Below, one piece after another: positions 37,543 to 45,930 of a stretch of DNA of 45,930 bases. Source of the stretch: Campylobacter jejuni (lineage in GTDB: Bacteria > Campylobacterota > Campylobacteria > Campylobacterales > Campylobacteraceae). The number at the start of each line of letters is the position of its first letter. The stretch's first letter is position 1. The translations under genes and the position numbers were made by a program. The stretch lies in assembly GCF_002179635.1 (NCBI RefSeq), contig NZ_NFOE01000047.1, positions 1 to 45,930 on the forward strand. Reading direction: 5' to 3'. Under the pieces are notes generated by a model that saw only the letters and a list, made by a program, of their open reading frames with translations, was not told the origin of the DNA and searched no databases.

Positions 37543-39618
37543 GTGTTTAAAAAAATAAGTTTATTAATGATTTTTTTATTTTGTTCTATTGTTTATGCTA
37601 GAGAGATTGATTATCAAAAAGAAGCTCAAGCGATCAAACAAATTTTAAATGAAAGTATGATTTTATATAAAGAAAATAAAAATTTAGAAGCGAAAAAAAA
37701 GGCAGAAGATGCATACTTTCAGCATTTTGAAACCATGGAAGGTTCTATTGGGCGTAATGTTGGTAGAAAAGCCATTGTTATGGAGCGTAAATTTGTTAAT
37801 TTAAGAAAGCTATATAAAAATAAAGAAGATTTTTCTAAAATAGAAGCTTTGATTAGTAGTTTGTATTTTGATTTAGATGAAGTCATTCCTATTTTAGAAA
37901 AAGGCTTTCAATTAAAAGCTGAAGCTAGTGATATAAATTATGATAAAAAAGCAGCTGAAAGCTCATCTTTAAAAGCAGAAAAAGAGCGCCAAGCGCAAGC
38001 TGAGGCGATGTTTGCAGCTTTGCTTGGAGAAGATGTTAAAAAACAAACTTCACAAAACTCAACTCAAAGTTTGGTTGCTCAAGAACAAAACACTCAAAAA
38101 GATGAAGCATTGCTAGCTTTGCAAGAAGCTTCAGCTTTGGATGCAAGATTGCAATTTTTGATGGATTCTATGATTTCAAAGCTTGATCAAGCTGCATTAG
38201 CTTTTGTAAATAAAGACTATCAAAAAGCTAAAGATTTGATTCAATCAGCATTATTTGAAGACTATAGAAACTCAAAAGTAGAAGTTTTAGTAGCAAGATA
38301 TACTAAAGCAGGAGTGGATAAAAAAATTCAAACCAAGCTTAGAACTATTATAAGAAAAATCAATGCTAATACTTTAGATGAAAAAATTATTAGAGATGAA
38401 ATTTCAAACATATCAGATTTACTATATGAAGCGTTTTTAGCTTTGCCTAAAGAAGAATTAGCCTTACTTCAAGTTAAAGGTTTTGATGAAAGTGTTATGA
38501 GTGCTAAAAACTATACTAAAGTATATGATGATATGAAAATTGCTCTTAATGATATTTTGCAAAATTATGAGGGATTTAGTTTAAATAGCATAGATGCTTT
38601 GCAAAATGTGTATTTGGATATTTTTGAAGCAAGTGGTATGGAAAGTAAAATTGGTGCCATTGATAGTGCTTTAAAATTAAAAATCGAAAGTTATTTTTCA
38701 AAAGGTGTTGCACTTATTAAAGCAAGTGCTTCTAAAGAAGAATTAAAACAAAATTTTGATGAGCTTAGTACATTAGTAGAAAGCTCTTTGGATAAAATTC
38801 AAGAATCTTCACCTATGTCTTTATTTATATGGGCTTTGGGTATTATCTTAAGAGAAGGCTTGGAGGCTTTAATCATTGTTGTAGCTATAGTTTCATACCT
38901 AGTTCAAAGTGGTAATAAAAAACGTTTAAATATAGTATATTCAGCACTTTGGAGTGGGGTATTTTTAAGTTTTGTAACCGCATTTTTTATTTCATGGATT
39001 TTTAAAGAACAAGCAGGGCAAAGTAGAGAGTTGCTAGAAGGTGTTACTATGCTTGTGGCTGTTGCATTGTTATTTTATGTAGGTTTTTGGCTTTTATCAA
39101 ATGCACAAAATAAAAAATGGGCAAATTATGTAAAAACTCAAGCAGTTGAAGCTATCTCAAATAATTCAGCAAAAACCTTATGGTTTAGTGCGTTTTTAGC
39201 TGTATATAGAGAAGGTGCTGAAACTATTCTTTTTTATCAAGCTTTATTATTTGATGCAAAAACAAGCACAGATTATAGTTTTATATTTATAGGATTAGCT
39301 AGTGGATTAATCATACTTATAATACTTTATTATTTATTAAAAGCTGGTGCTTTAAAAATACCAGTAAAACAATTTTTCTATATAACTTCATACATTATTT
39401 TTTATATGGTCTTTGTCTTTACAGGCAAAGGCATTGGTGAGCTCATAGAAGCTAAGGTTATCACCCCAAGCTTACTTCCTTTTGATTTTGAAGGAATTTT
39501 ATGGCTTGGAATTTATCCTTACTATGAGAGCATCATACCTCAGTTTATGGTTTTAATCTTACTCATTATGGGTATTTTTATAACAAAGCAAATTTCAAAT
39601 AAAAGGGAAAAAATATGA
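37543..39618 (+). CDS. FTR1-family iron permease with large periplasmic domain
   Basis: 691 residues. A signal peptide (MFKKISLLMIFLFCSIVYA) leads into a mostly helical periplasmic domain of about 410 residues, then a polytopic FTR1 domain. The two R-E-x-x-E iron motifs are REGLE at residues 437-441 and REGAE at 556-560, both in membrane helices. FTR1 proteins carry Fe3+ (in bacteria often Fe2+ oxidised on the way). GTG start at 37543, with GGAG 7 bases ahead and a Fur-controlled promoter. Its stop overlaps the p19 start in ATGA. This is the FetM-like permease of the C. jejuni p19 system (Cj1658 as I remember it). Confidence 0.95.
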   Translation: MFKKISLLMIFLFCSIVYAREIDYQKEAQAIKQILNESMILYKENKNLEAKKKAEDAYFQHFETMEGSIGRNVGRKAIVMERKFVNLRKLYKNKEDFSKIEALISSLYFDLDEVIPILEKGFQLKAEASDINYDKKAAESSSLKAEKERQAQAEAMFAALLGEDVKKQTSQNSTQSLVAQEQNTQKDEALLALQEASALDARLQFLMDSMISKLDQAALAFVNKDYQKAKDLIQSALFEDYRNSKVEVLVARYTKAGVDKKIQTKLRTIIRKINANTLDEKIIRDEISNISDLLYEAFLALPKEELALLQVKGFDESVMSAKNYTKVYDDMKIALNDILQNYEGFSLNSIDALQNVYLDIFEASGMESKIGAIDSALKLKIESYFSKGVALIKASASKEELKQNFDELSTLVESSLDKIQESSPMSLFIWALGIILREGLEALIIVVAIVSYLVQSGNKKRLNIVYSALWSGVFLSFVTAFFISWIFKEQAGQSRELLEGVTMLVAVALLFYVGFWLLSNAQNKKWANYVKTQAVEAISNNSAKTLWFSAFLAVYREGAETILFYQALLFDAKTSTDYSFIFIGLASGLIILIILYYLLKAGALKIPVKQFFYITSYIIFYMVFVFTGKGIGELIEAKVITPSLLPFDFEGILWLGIYPYYESIIPQFMVLILLIMGIFITKQISNKREKI

Positions 39619-40136
39619 AAAAAACTTTATTAAGTTTAGGCGCAGCAGTTAGTATTTTAGCTAGTTCAGTTTTTGCAGCAGAGGTGCCAATTGGCGATCC
39701 TTATGAGTTAAATGGTATGGAAATAGCAGCGGTTTATTTACAACCAATCGAAATGGAGCCAAGAGGGATTGACCTTGCAGCAAGTTTAGCAGATATTCAC
39801 CTTGAAGCAGATATTCATGCATTAAAGGGCAATAAAAACGGCTTTCCAGAAGGCTTTTGGATTCCTTATTTAACTATAGCTTATAAGCTAACTAATCTTG
39901 ATAATGGTAAAGTAAAAACAGGAACCCTTATGCCTATGGTAGCAGATGATGGCCCTCACTATGGTGCAAATTTAAAAATGGATACAGGCATAGGAAATTA
40001 TGAGTTGGTATTTTTAATAGAAAGCCCAGAAAAACAAGGTTTTGGACGCCATGTTGATAAAGAAACAGGTGTTGGTAAATGGTTTGAGCCATTTTCAGTT
40101 AAATACAACTTCAAATACACAGGAAAACCTAAGTGA
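39615..40136 (+). CDS. p19: Periplasmic iron/copper-binding protein P19
   Basis: 173 residues: signal peptide MKKTLLSLGAAVSILASSVFA, then a beta-sandwich protein of the P19/Tp34/FetP family, a periplasmic dimer that binds copper and iron and serves the FTR1 permease. Family metal residues are in DIHLEADIHA (Glu and His), LMPMVADDGPHYGAN (Met and His) and GFGRHVDKE (His). Translation is coupled to the upstream permease (ATGA at 39615-39618). A hairpin 5 bases after the stop may limit transcription of the rest of the operon, giving extra P19. Confidence 0.96.
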   Translation: MKKTLLSLGAAVSILASSVFAAEVPIGDPYELNGMEIAAVYLQPIEMEPRGIDLAASLADIHLEADIHALKGNKNGFPEGFWIPYLTIAYKLTNLDNGKVKTGTLMPMVADDGPHYGANLKMDTGIGNYELVFLIESPEKQGFGRHVDKETGVGKWFEPFSVKYNFKYTGKPK

Positions 40137-40141
40137 TTCTT

Positions 40142-40160
40142 CCCTAGCTTTTTGCTAGGG
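40142..40160 (+). terminator. Hairpin after p19 (likely partial terminator inside the operon)
   Basis: CCCTAGC (40142-40148), loop TTTTT, GCTAGGG (40154-40160), followed by TTTATTTA. G+C-rich for this genome and directly behind p19. Since the next genes belong to the same uptake system, it is probably leaky or has a read-through role. Confidence 0.65.
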
Positions 40161-40193
40161 TTTATTTATAAAATTATTGATTTTATAAATAAA
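40161..40193. repeat. Perfect 14-bp AT-only inverted repeat
   Basis: TTTATTTATAAAAT (40161-40174), loop of 5, and its exact complement (40180-40193), between p19 and the next gene. Could form a second hairpin or be a recognition site; by composition alone some AT palindromes are expected by chance. Confidence 0.5.
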
Positions 40194-40212
40194 TTCTATC
40201 AAAGAAGAGCCT

Positions 40213-41634
40213 ATGTCGATTTATTTTGTACATTTTTTTGGAGTATTTTTTTCTTATGCGCTTTTAAGTGCTTTATTTTTTTATAATTTAAAAAATTCTT
40301 TAGTGTTTAAACTTGCTTTTGTGGGTTTTGTTTTTTCTTATTTTGCTTTTTTTATTAGCGCTAAAACACTAAGTTACGATTTGTTATATTTTTCTAATGA
40401 TATTTTATTTGTTTTATTGTCTTTGGGTGTTATTGTTTTTTCTTTTATAAAAAATAATTTTTTAAAAGAAAAAATTCAAGCAATATTGCTTTTTTTATTA
40501 TCTTTTGCTTTTGGTATAAAATACTTACATATTTCTATCGACTTTCCTATATTAAGCACTAATTTTTTAGATTCTTTAGCGATTAGTTCTTTTGGGCTTA
40601 TTTTGCTTGCTTTTGTTACGTGTTTTGGGGTTTATCTTTTTACAAGATGGCTAAGGGAATTTAAATTTAAATTTTTAAATTTATTTTTATTTATTATAGT
40701 GATTTTTTATCTAAATGAAGCTTTAGCTCAAATTTTATTACACCTTATGAGAGAAGGTGTGATAGAAACAGAAAGTTTATATTTAAGCTATGTGGCAAAA
40801 AGTGTATATTATACTAAATTTTATACATACATATGGTTTTTATTGCTAGGAATTTGTATAGTTTTAGCTCTAAAGCAAAGAGCGAGAGAAAACACCAAGA
40901 AAAAAGATTTTGATATAGAATTTAGAAAAAATCAAGCAAAAAATTCAACTATAACTAGCTTTAGTGCAAGTATTTTTAGTGCTATGGTTTTAAGTCTTTG
41001 TATTTTTCTCTTTTATGACTTGCATGCTTCAAGACCAATCACCATAGACGAGCCAACCTATGTAGAGCCAAATGAAAATGACGAATTTGTCTTTGATGTA
41101 GCTATTTTAAGAGATAATAACTTACACCGCTTTGCTTATATTAGTGATGAGGGTAAGGTAGTGAGATTTTTCTTAATTAACAAAAGAGAAGATAAAGACT
41201 CTCCAGTAGCAGTTTTTGATGCTTGTAGTATATGTGGAGATATGGGGTATGTTAAAAAAGGTGGAGAGTTAATTTGTATCTCATGTAATGTTAGAATTTT
41301 CTTACCAAGTGTAGGTAAAGCAGGTGGGTGCAATCCTATCCCTATGAAATATAAATTTGAAAATGGTAAGGTTATCATACCTTTTTCAGAAATTTTAGAT
41401 GGGGTAAATTTTTTCACTCAAGTAGTAGAAAAGAAAGTTTATGATCCTATTGATCATACCGAACTTATTAATTTAAAAGCACCAAGATCTTATGTTTATA
41501 AAGGAAGAACATATTTTTTTGCTAATGAAAAAAATTATGAAGAGTTTAAAAATGATCCTTTAAAATACATCGATATGAATAAAACTTCAAAATATAGAAT
41601 TCATAATTTATTAGGAAATGACTATGCAAATTAA
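40213..41634 (+). CDS. Membrane protein with DUF2318 and C-terminal YHS-like domain (iron transport partner)
   Basis: 473 residues. About eight membrane helices in the first 270 residues, including one near FSASIFSAMVLSLCIFLFYD, then a periplasmic domain with ACSICGDMGYVKKGGELICISCNV and the later GGCNPIP, the Fe-S/heme-like cysteine pattern of DUF2318 (FtrD type). A C-terminal stretch (VEKKVYDPIDHTELINL ... YKGRTYFFANEKNYEEFKNDP) resembles a YHS/TRASH metal-binding domain. Likely an electron-transfer or redox partner of iron uptake by the FTR1/P19 pair; this function is inferred from its operon place (Cj1660 position). The ATG follows AGAAGAG. Confidence 0.82.
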   Translation: MSIYFVHFFGVFFSYALLSALFFYNLKNSLVFKLAFVGFVFSYFAFFISAKTLSYDLLYFSNDILFVLLSLGVIVFSFIKNNFLKEKIQAILLFLLSFAFGIKYLHISIDFPILSTNFLDSLAISSFGLILLAFVTCFGVYLFTRWLREFKFKFLNLFLFIIVIFYLNEALAQILLHLMREGVIETESLYLSYVAKSVYYTKFYTYIWFLLLGICIVLALKQRARENTKKKDFDIEFRKNQAKNSTITSFSASIFSAMVLSLCIFLFYDLHASRPITIDEPTYVEPNENDEFVFDVAILRDNNLHRFAYISDEGKVVRFFLINKREDKDSPVAVFDACSICGDMGYVKKGGELICISCNVRIFLPSVGKAGGCNPIPMKYKFENGKVIIPFSEILDGVNFFTQVVEKKVYDPIDHTELINLKAPRSYVYKGRTYFFANEKNYEEFKNDPLKYIDMNKTSKYRIHNLLGNDYAN

Positions 41635-42916
41635 GATTGTAAAAAATTCCATTTTTCAAAATAAAATTCAAAAATCTCTTGCTTTACTAACGATTTTTTT
41701 AGCTACTTTACTTATGGCTACTATGTTAAATCTTACTTTGGGCATAGGTAATGAAATCACAAAAGAATTAAGAAGTTATGGATCAAATATTTTAGTTTTA
41801 CCTAAAGGCGCAAGTTTAAGTGTGGAAGTGGGTAATAAAATCTATGAGCCTTTGAAAAATCAAAATTTTTTAGAAGAAAGCAAACTCCATACTATAAAAG
41901 AAATTTTTTGGAGAAATAATATCAACGCCTTTGCGCCATTTTTAGATACCCAAGTAAAAATTCAAACTCCAAATGCAAATTATGAAAATATCTCTTTAGT
42001 GGGAACTTATTTTGATAAAGCTATAAAGGTGCAAGATGATGATGATTTTTATGCAGGCATTAAAGAATTATACAAATATAGTCAAATCAAAGGAAATTAC
42101 CCAAAAGATGATAGTTTAGATGAAATAATGCTAGGAAAAGACTTAGCACAAAAGTATGATTTAAAAATAGATGATGAAATTACCCTTTTGCAAAATGATC
42201 AAATTTTTAAAGTAAAAATTGTTGGTATTATAGACTTAACTCAAGCCTTTTCAAATAAAATTATCACTTCTTTACTTTTAGCACAAAAGCTTTCTAAAAA
42301 AGAAGGTTTATTTGCCAAAGCAGAAGTTTCAGCTTTAACTATACCTGAAAATGATTTAGCGCAAAAAGCAAGACGCGATGTAGATAGTCTTAATCAGCTT
42401 GAGTATGATCAGTGGTATTGCACTGCTTATGTAAGTTCTATTGCTTATCAAATAGCAGAAGATTTTAAAGGTGCTAGCACAAAAGTAGTGAGTGCCATTT
42501 CAGATGCAGAAAGTTTGATAGTATCTAAAATTCAATCTTTAATGGCAGTAGTTAGCATTATATGTTTAATCGTAGCTTCCATAGCTATATCATCTTTAAT
42601 GAGTGCAGATATTTTTAGAAGAAAAAGCGAAATAGGACTTTTAAAAGCTTTGGGTGCTAGCACTTTGCAAATTTATATGATTTTTGCACTAGAAGGGGTT
42701 GTGGTAGCTTTAGTTGGAGCAGTTTTTGGTTTTGCTTTTGGCGTTGGGGTTTCAGAAGTTATTGCTCTAAGTATATTTGATCATACTATTGCTATATCTT
42801 GGATTATTTTACCAATTTGTTTATTTTTTGCGATGCTTATAGTATTTTTAGGATGTTTGTTCTCTATCAAAGGAATTTCTAAACTTTCTACTTCAGAGGT
42901 TTTATATGGCAAATAA
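41624..42916 (+). CDS. ABC transporter permease, MacB/FtsX type (first of two)
   Basis: 430 residues: an N-terminal membrane helix (about 13-35), a large periplasmic domain of about 250 residues, then three C-terminal helices ending FLGCLFSIKGISKLSTSEVL, the MacB/FtsX/LolC topology. I start it at ATG 41624 with AGGA at 41613-41616 eight bases ahead; ATG 41618 is too close to that site. The start lies inside the previous gene. It pairs with the next permease and the LolD-like ATPase. In this topology ATP drives work in the periplasm more than transport across the membrane. Confidence 0.9.
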   Translation: MQIKIVKNSIFQNKIQKSLALLTIFLATLLMATMLNLTLGIGNEITKELRSYGSNILVLPKGASLSVEVGNKIYEPLKNQNFLEESKLHTIKEIFWRNNINAFAPFLDTQVKIQTPNANYENISLVGTYFDKAIKVQDDDDFYAGIKELYKYSQIKGNYPKDDSLDEIMLGKDLAQKYDLKIDDEITLLQNDQIFKVKIVGIIDLTQAFSNKIITSLLLAQKLSKKEGLFAKAEVSALTIPENDLAQKARRDVDSLNQLEYDQWYCTAYVSSIAYQIAEDFKGASTKVVSAISDAESLIVSKIQSLMAVVSIICLIVASIAISSLMSADIFRRKSEIGLLKALGASTLQIYMIFALEGVVVALVGAVFGFAFGVGVSEVIALSIFDHTIAISWIILPICLFFAMLIVFLGCLFSIKGISKLSTSEVLYGK

Positions 42917-44021
42917 TTTTTTTATGCAAGAGGTTTTTAAATCTCTTATTTTTTCTTATAAAAGAGTTTGTGTTATTTTTATAGCTGTGTTTATGGGTGC
43001 TATGGTTAGTGCTTCATTTTTTAATATTTATTTTGATATTGACACAAAATTATCTAAAGAATTAAAAGCTTATGGGGCTAATTTTATCATCACGCCAAAA
43101 GATGATGAATTTTTAAGCATGGATGAGTTTAATCAAGTTAAAGAAAGCTTGAAAGCAAAGGCTTTAACCCCATTTTTATACGGTTTTTATAATCTTGAAA
43201 GCTCAAGTGCGGTTGTGGTTGGGGTTGATTTTGCAAATTTAAAGCTTACTAAGCCTTTTATGGAGGTTTTAAAAGGAAGCTTTTCTTTGAGTGATTTTAG
43301 TGAAGATAGTGCCTTTGTAGGGGCTGATTTAGCTAAACAGCTTGAACTTAAAATAGGACAAGAATTACAAATTTATAACCCAAGCATTTCTAAAATAGTC
43401 AAAGTAAAAATCAAAGCCATTTTAAGAAGCAATGATGAGCAAGATGGCGTTTTAATCATCTCTTTAAAAAAAGCTCAAGAGCTAGCAGCTAAAGAAGTTA
43501 TAAATTATGCTCAAGCTATTTTACTAGGTGATTATGAAAGTTTAGATCAAAAAGCAAAAGAACTTAGCAAGGGCAATGCAGAAGCTAAAGTCATAGCCTC
43601 AGTATCCATTAGTGAAGGTGTGATTTTAGAAAAGATCAAAGCTTTGATGGCTTTGATTAGCTTAACGATTTTACTCATTAGTTCTTTGAGTGTAAATACC
43701 ACTCTTAGCGCAGTGATTTTTTCAAGAAAAAAAGAAATAGCCCTGCACCTTGCACTAGGAGCTAAGCATAAAGAAATCATCAAGCTCTTTGGAGCTGAAG
43801 TGTTTATTTTAAGCTTAAGCGCTAGTTTACTTGGTGCTTTTTGTGGGTATTTTTTGGCAAATATTTTTGGGTATTTGATTTTTAATGCAAGTATAGATTT
43901 CAGATTGCTTTCGGTATTTTTTGCGGTGCTTGTTTCTTTAGTATTTGCATTTTTTGCAAGCATCTTACCGCTAAAAAAAGCTTTAAAAATCAATGTTTGT
44001 GAAAATTTAAAGGGTGAGTGA
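42906..44021 (+). CDS. ABC transporter permease, MacB/FtsX type (second)
   Basis: 371 residues, same topology as the previous gene: N-terminal helix SYKRVCVIFIAVFMGAMVSASFF, periplasmic domain, and three C-terminal helices with FSRKKEIALHLALGAKHKEIIKLF, the coupling-helix region that contacts the ATPase. It overlaps the previous gene by 11 bases, with AGAGG ahead of the ATG. A heterodimer with the upstream permease is expected. The overlap with the next gene is also coupled. Confidence 0.9.
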   Translation: MANNFFMQEVFKSLIFSYKRVCVIFIAVFMGAMVSASFFNIYFDIDTKLSKELKAYGANFIITPKDDEFLSMDEFNQVKESLKAKALTPFLYGFYNLESSSAVVVGVDFANLKLTKPFMEVLKGSFSLSDFSEDSAFVGADLAKQLELKIGQELQIYNPSISKIVKVKIKAILRSNDEQDGVLIISLKKAQELAAKEVINYAQAILLGDYESLDQKAKELSKGNAEAKVIASVSISEGVILEKIKALMALISLTILLISSLSVNTTLSAVIFSRKKEIALHLALGAKHKEIIKLFGAEVFILSLSASLLGAFCGYFLANIFGYLIFNASIDFRLLSVFFAVLVSLVFAFFASILPLKKALKINVCENLKGE

Positions 44022-44677
44022 TGAAAAATATTATAAAAATTTCAAATTTAAATCGTAATTTTAATGAAGTTAAAGCTTTGCAAAATATCAACCTAGAAGT
44101 AAAGCAAGGCGAATGGCTAGCCATTATGGGTCCATCAGGTTCAGGTAAATCAACACTTTTAAATATACTTTCTTTGATGGATACTCAAAGTAGTGGGGAG
44201 TATTTTTTAGATGATAAAGAAGTTGGAAATTTAAGTGAAGAAGAAAAAAGTGTGATTAGAAGAGAAAAAATAGGTTTGATTTTTCAACAATTTCATTTAA
44301 TACCTTATTTAAATGCCTTAGAAAATGTCATGCTAGCGCAGTTTTATCACTCAAGTATAGAGCAAAAAGACGCTATAATGGCACTAGAAAAAGTAGGGCT
44401 TTCACACAGACTTACGCATTTACCTAGTCAGCTAAGTGGCGGGGAGCAACAAAGGCTATGTATAGCAAGAGCTTTAGTGAATGATCCTGAAATTTTATTA
44501 GCAGATGAGCCAACTGGAAATTTAGATGAGGCAAATGAAAAAAACATTCTAGAGCTTTTTTGTAAATTAAAACAAGATGGCAAAACCATAGTTTTAATCA
44601 CTCACAATCCAGACTTAGCCACATTTGCTGATAGAACTATCATTTTAAGTCATGGAGTAATGAAAAGTGAAAATTAA
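44021..44677 (+). CDS. ABC transporter ATPase, LolD/MacB type
   Basis: 218-residue cytosolic nucleotide-binding subunit for the two permeases. Walker A GPSGSGKST, Q-loop in LIFQQFHLIPYLNALENV, signature LSGGEQQRLCIARAL, Walker B ILLADEPTGNLDE and the H-switch ITHNPD. I start at ATG 44021, with AGGGTG just upstream; GTG 44018 would add one residue. The ATG overlaps the stop of the permease. The family is used for lipoprotein sorting and for macrolide or periplasmic work; here it probably powers the iron system. Confidence 0.93.
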   Translation: MKNIIKISNLNRNFNEVKALQNINLEVKQGEWLAIMGPSGSGKSTLLNILSLMDTQSSGEYFLDDKEVGNLSEEEKSVIRREKIGLIFQQFHLIPYLNALENVMLAQFYHSSIEQKDAIMALEKVGLSHRLTHLPSQLSGGEQQRLCIARALVNDPEILLADEPTGNLDEANEKNILELFCKLKQDGKTIVLITHNPDLATFADRTIILSHGVMKSEN

Positions 44678-45158
44678 AAGTATAATTTTAGCTTGTTTGT
44701 GTTTAGTTTTTTTAAGTGCGTGTTTTGAAAACAACAATAAAAATGGCGGTAAAATAGGTCTAAAAGCACCAGAAATCGCAGCTAAAAATTTAGAAGGTGA
44801 GAAAATTAAACTAGCTGATTTTGATAATCTCATTGTTTTAACTTTTGTAGAGCAAGGTTGTGCTTCTTGTTTAAAAGATTTGCCACTTTTAGAAAAACTA
44901 GCTAACGAATACCCTAAAAAAATCACTATTTTGGCACTTGATTCTATAGATAAGGGGAAAGATTTTGAAGAATTTGCTACAAAATATGATTATAAAAATA
45001 TTATATTTTTGCAAGATGATTTAGATATATCGTGGCAAAGATTTAGCGTTTTTGCGGTGCCAACTACTTTTGTCATTAAAGATGGAGTTGTGCAAGATAA
45101 AATCATAGGAGAAAAACCATGGTCACAGCTAAAAGCTTCTATTGCTTCTTGGCTTTAA
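44667..45158 (+). CDS. Thioredoxin-fold lipoprotein (first of two)
   Basis: 163 residues: lipoprotein signal with lipobox LSAC (Cys19), then an AhpC/TlpA-like thioredoxin domain with C-A-S-C at residues 65-68 and the cis-proline loop VFAVPTTFVIKDG. Membrane-anchored and facing the periplasm. In the operon it should reduce or oxidise disulfides of the iron-transport proteins; the position matches Cj1664. GTG start at 44667, overlapping the ATPase gene by 11 bases, with GGAG at 44654-44657. Confidence 0.9.
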   Translation: MKIKSIILACLCLVFLSACFENNNKNGGKIGLKAPEIAAKNLEGEKIKLADFDNLIVLTFVEQGCASCLKDLPLLEKLANEYPKKITILALDSIDKGKDFEEFATKYDYKNIIFLQDDLDISWQRFSVFAVPTTFVIKDGVVQDKIIGEKPWSQLKASIASWL

Positions 45159-45616
45159 TAGGAATTTTTTTCTTTAGTGCATGCTCAGATAATGAATTTC
45201 AAACCTTAAATTCAAATCAAAATTATACTTTTAAATATGATGGTTTTGAAAAAACCTTAAAAATACAAAATACAAATCAAGCTTATGCTTTATTTTTTTT
45301 CACGCAAGATTGTGGTGCATGTAATGCACAAATTCCTATGCTAAATGAACTTTATAAAGAAAGAAATTTTTCTATTTTAGCAGTGTTAAATGGAGCTAAG
45401 TCAAAAGAAGAAGCTCAAAAAATTCTTTTGGAAAAAAAGCTAGATTTGCCACTTTTATATGAAGCTAAAGCAAGCTCGTTTTTGTCTAAAGCAGTGGGTG
45501 GAATTTATGGTGTGCCTGTGATAGTTTTTTATGATGAAAAAGGCAATATGAATGAAAAATTCATCGGACTTACTCCAAAAAGTGTTTTAGAAAACAAGAT
45601 TAAATTTTTACAATAG
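45119..45616 (+). CDS. Thioredoxin-fold lipoprotein (second of two)
   Basis: 165 residues: signal with lipobox FSAC (Cys22; Phe at -3 is slightly unusual), then a TlpA-like domain with C-G-A-C at residues 65-68 and GVPVIVFYDEKGN (cis-Pro loop). It begins inside the previous gene, an overlap of 40 bases, the longest in the operon. The two lipoproteins differ in active-site dipeptide (Ala-Ser against Gly-Ala), hinting at different redox partners or potentials. Position matches Cj1665, the last gene of the system. Confidence 0.88.
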   Translation: MVTAKSFYCFLALIGIFFFSACSDNEFQTLNSNQNYTFKYDGFEKTLKIQNTNQAYALFFFTQDCGACNAQIPMLNELYKERNFSILAVLNGAKSKEEAQKILLEKKLDLPLLYEAKASSFLSKAVGGIYGVPVIVFYDEKGNMNEKFIGLTPKSVLENKIKFLQ

Positions 45617-45917
45617 ATTTAGGTATTTTATAAAGTATATTTCAGTAAAAAATAATTTAAAAATTTATAGCACTATTTTTTTACTCAAAAAACCTATTTT
45701 TCAATATTTCAAAGCCATTATTTTTCCTTATCATCATAGCAATATTTTGTTATTATCATTATTATTTATCTTTAAGCAAAAATTTATAAATAAAATATTA
45801 ACATTCTGCGTTTGTTAATGAAATATTAGTATTAGTAATTACTATTAGTTTCATTACACCACACGAGCAATAAACCAATAGCATACAATAAAAATATTTT
45901 TTGAAAGGACTTTTTCA
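45617..45917 (+). promoter_or_regulatory. 301-base intergenic region with promoter and repeats
   Basis: No gene is seen. It holds a 12-base half of a Fur-like site (minus AATAATGATAAT at 45752-45763), a compound inverted repeat at 45816-45856 and a TACAAT -10 box at 45884-45889 in front of the next gene. The p19 operon has no clear terminator here. Confidence 0.5.
45816..45856. repeat. Compound inverted repeat, operator candidate
   Basis: TAATGAAA (45816-45823) and TTTCATTA (45849-45856) flank three copies of TATTAGT (45824, 45830, 45843) and the perfect palindrome TAGTAATTACTA (45833-45844). It ends 28 bases before the -10 box of the next gene. Confidence 0.55.
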
Positions 45918-45930
45918 ATGAATAAAAATT
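45918..45930 (+). CDS. Start of a gene cut by the window end
   Basis: ATG at 45918 with AAAGGA at 45904-45909 eight bases ahead, and a -10 box TACAAT at 45884-45889. Only M-N-K-N is visible, so no identity can be given. The elaborate promoter suggests a regulated gene, perhaps iron-related. Confidence 0.5.

Noticed and set aside
43547..43993. Minus-strand open frame of 148 codons opposite the second ABC permease
   Set aside because: Shadow of a coding frame rich in Leu, Ala and Lys codons; no start signal or recognisable domain.

Overview
The window is AT-rich, tightly packed epsilonproteobacterial DNA, and gene content and order point to Campylobacter. I infer the C. lari group rather than C. 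jejuni: blocks of genes follow the C. jejuni order I remember (NSS transporters-pycB-pckA; HIT-pheS-pheT-aroA-ispH-rpsA-serA; uvrB to priA, ispG, ftsZ/ftsA/rsmH; the p19 iron operon), but they are joined differently and carry extra genes (a secreted C69 peptidase, a D-amino-acid aminotransferase, a poly-G-controlled transferase). Species assignment is inference. TTG and GTG starts, 4-base ATGA overlaps and AAGGA-type ribosome binding sites are common.

Layout. 1-5590: two tandem Na+-dependent amino-acid transporters (the first cut by the window edge), then pycB and pckA, the oxaloacetate/PEP node. 5608-15903: a HIT protein facing away from a translationally coupled run pheS-pheT-aroA-ispH, then rpsA, a small anchored protein, serA and efp. 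15895-17897: a phase-variable LtaS/OpgB-type sulfatase-fold transferase on the minus strand, interrupted at a run of nine G and therefore OFF in this sequence. It lies directly behind uvrB (17906-19879, minus). 20035-25540 (plus): a small coiled-coil protein, a ZapA-like protein, a lone pseudopilin-like protein, priA, a secreted C69 peptidase and ispG.

25537-33930 is dominated by cell division: on the minus strand a PpiD/SurA-like chaperone, ftsA, ftsZ and pncB, plus a class II aldolase-fold protein lacking the usual metal ligands; on the plus strand rsmH followed by a protein with the position and topology of FtsL. 34063-37283 holds a family-90 glycosyltransferase, a D-amino-acid aminotransferase and a dctA-like symporter gene broken by one frameshift.

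37453-45616 is the iron-uptake operon of the p19 type, behind a strong Fur-box match: an FTR1 permease, periplasmic P19, a DUF2318/YHS membrane protein, two MacB/FtsX-type permeases, an ABC ATPase and two thioredoxin-fold lipoproteins. The last 300 bases are a promoter region with a compound inverted repeat and the first codons of another gene.

The most notable features are the 9-G contingency tract (the frame is restored exactly at 8 or 11 G), the candidate FtsL, the overlapping ZapB-like/ZapA-like pair, and the metal-site-less aldolase-fold protein. No tRNA, rRNA, CRISPR array, insertion sequence or prophage gene was seen.
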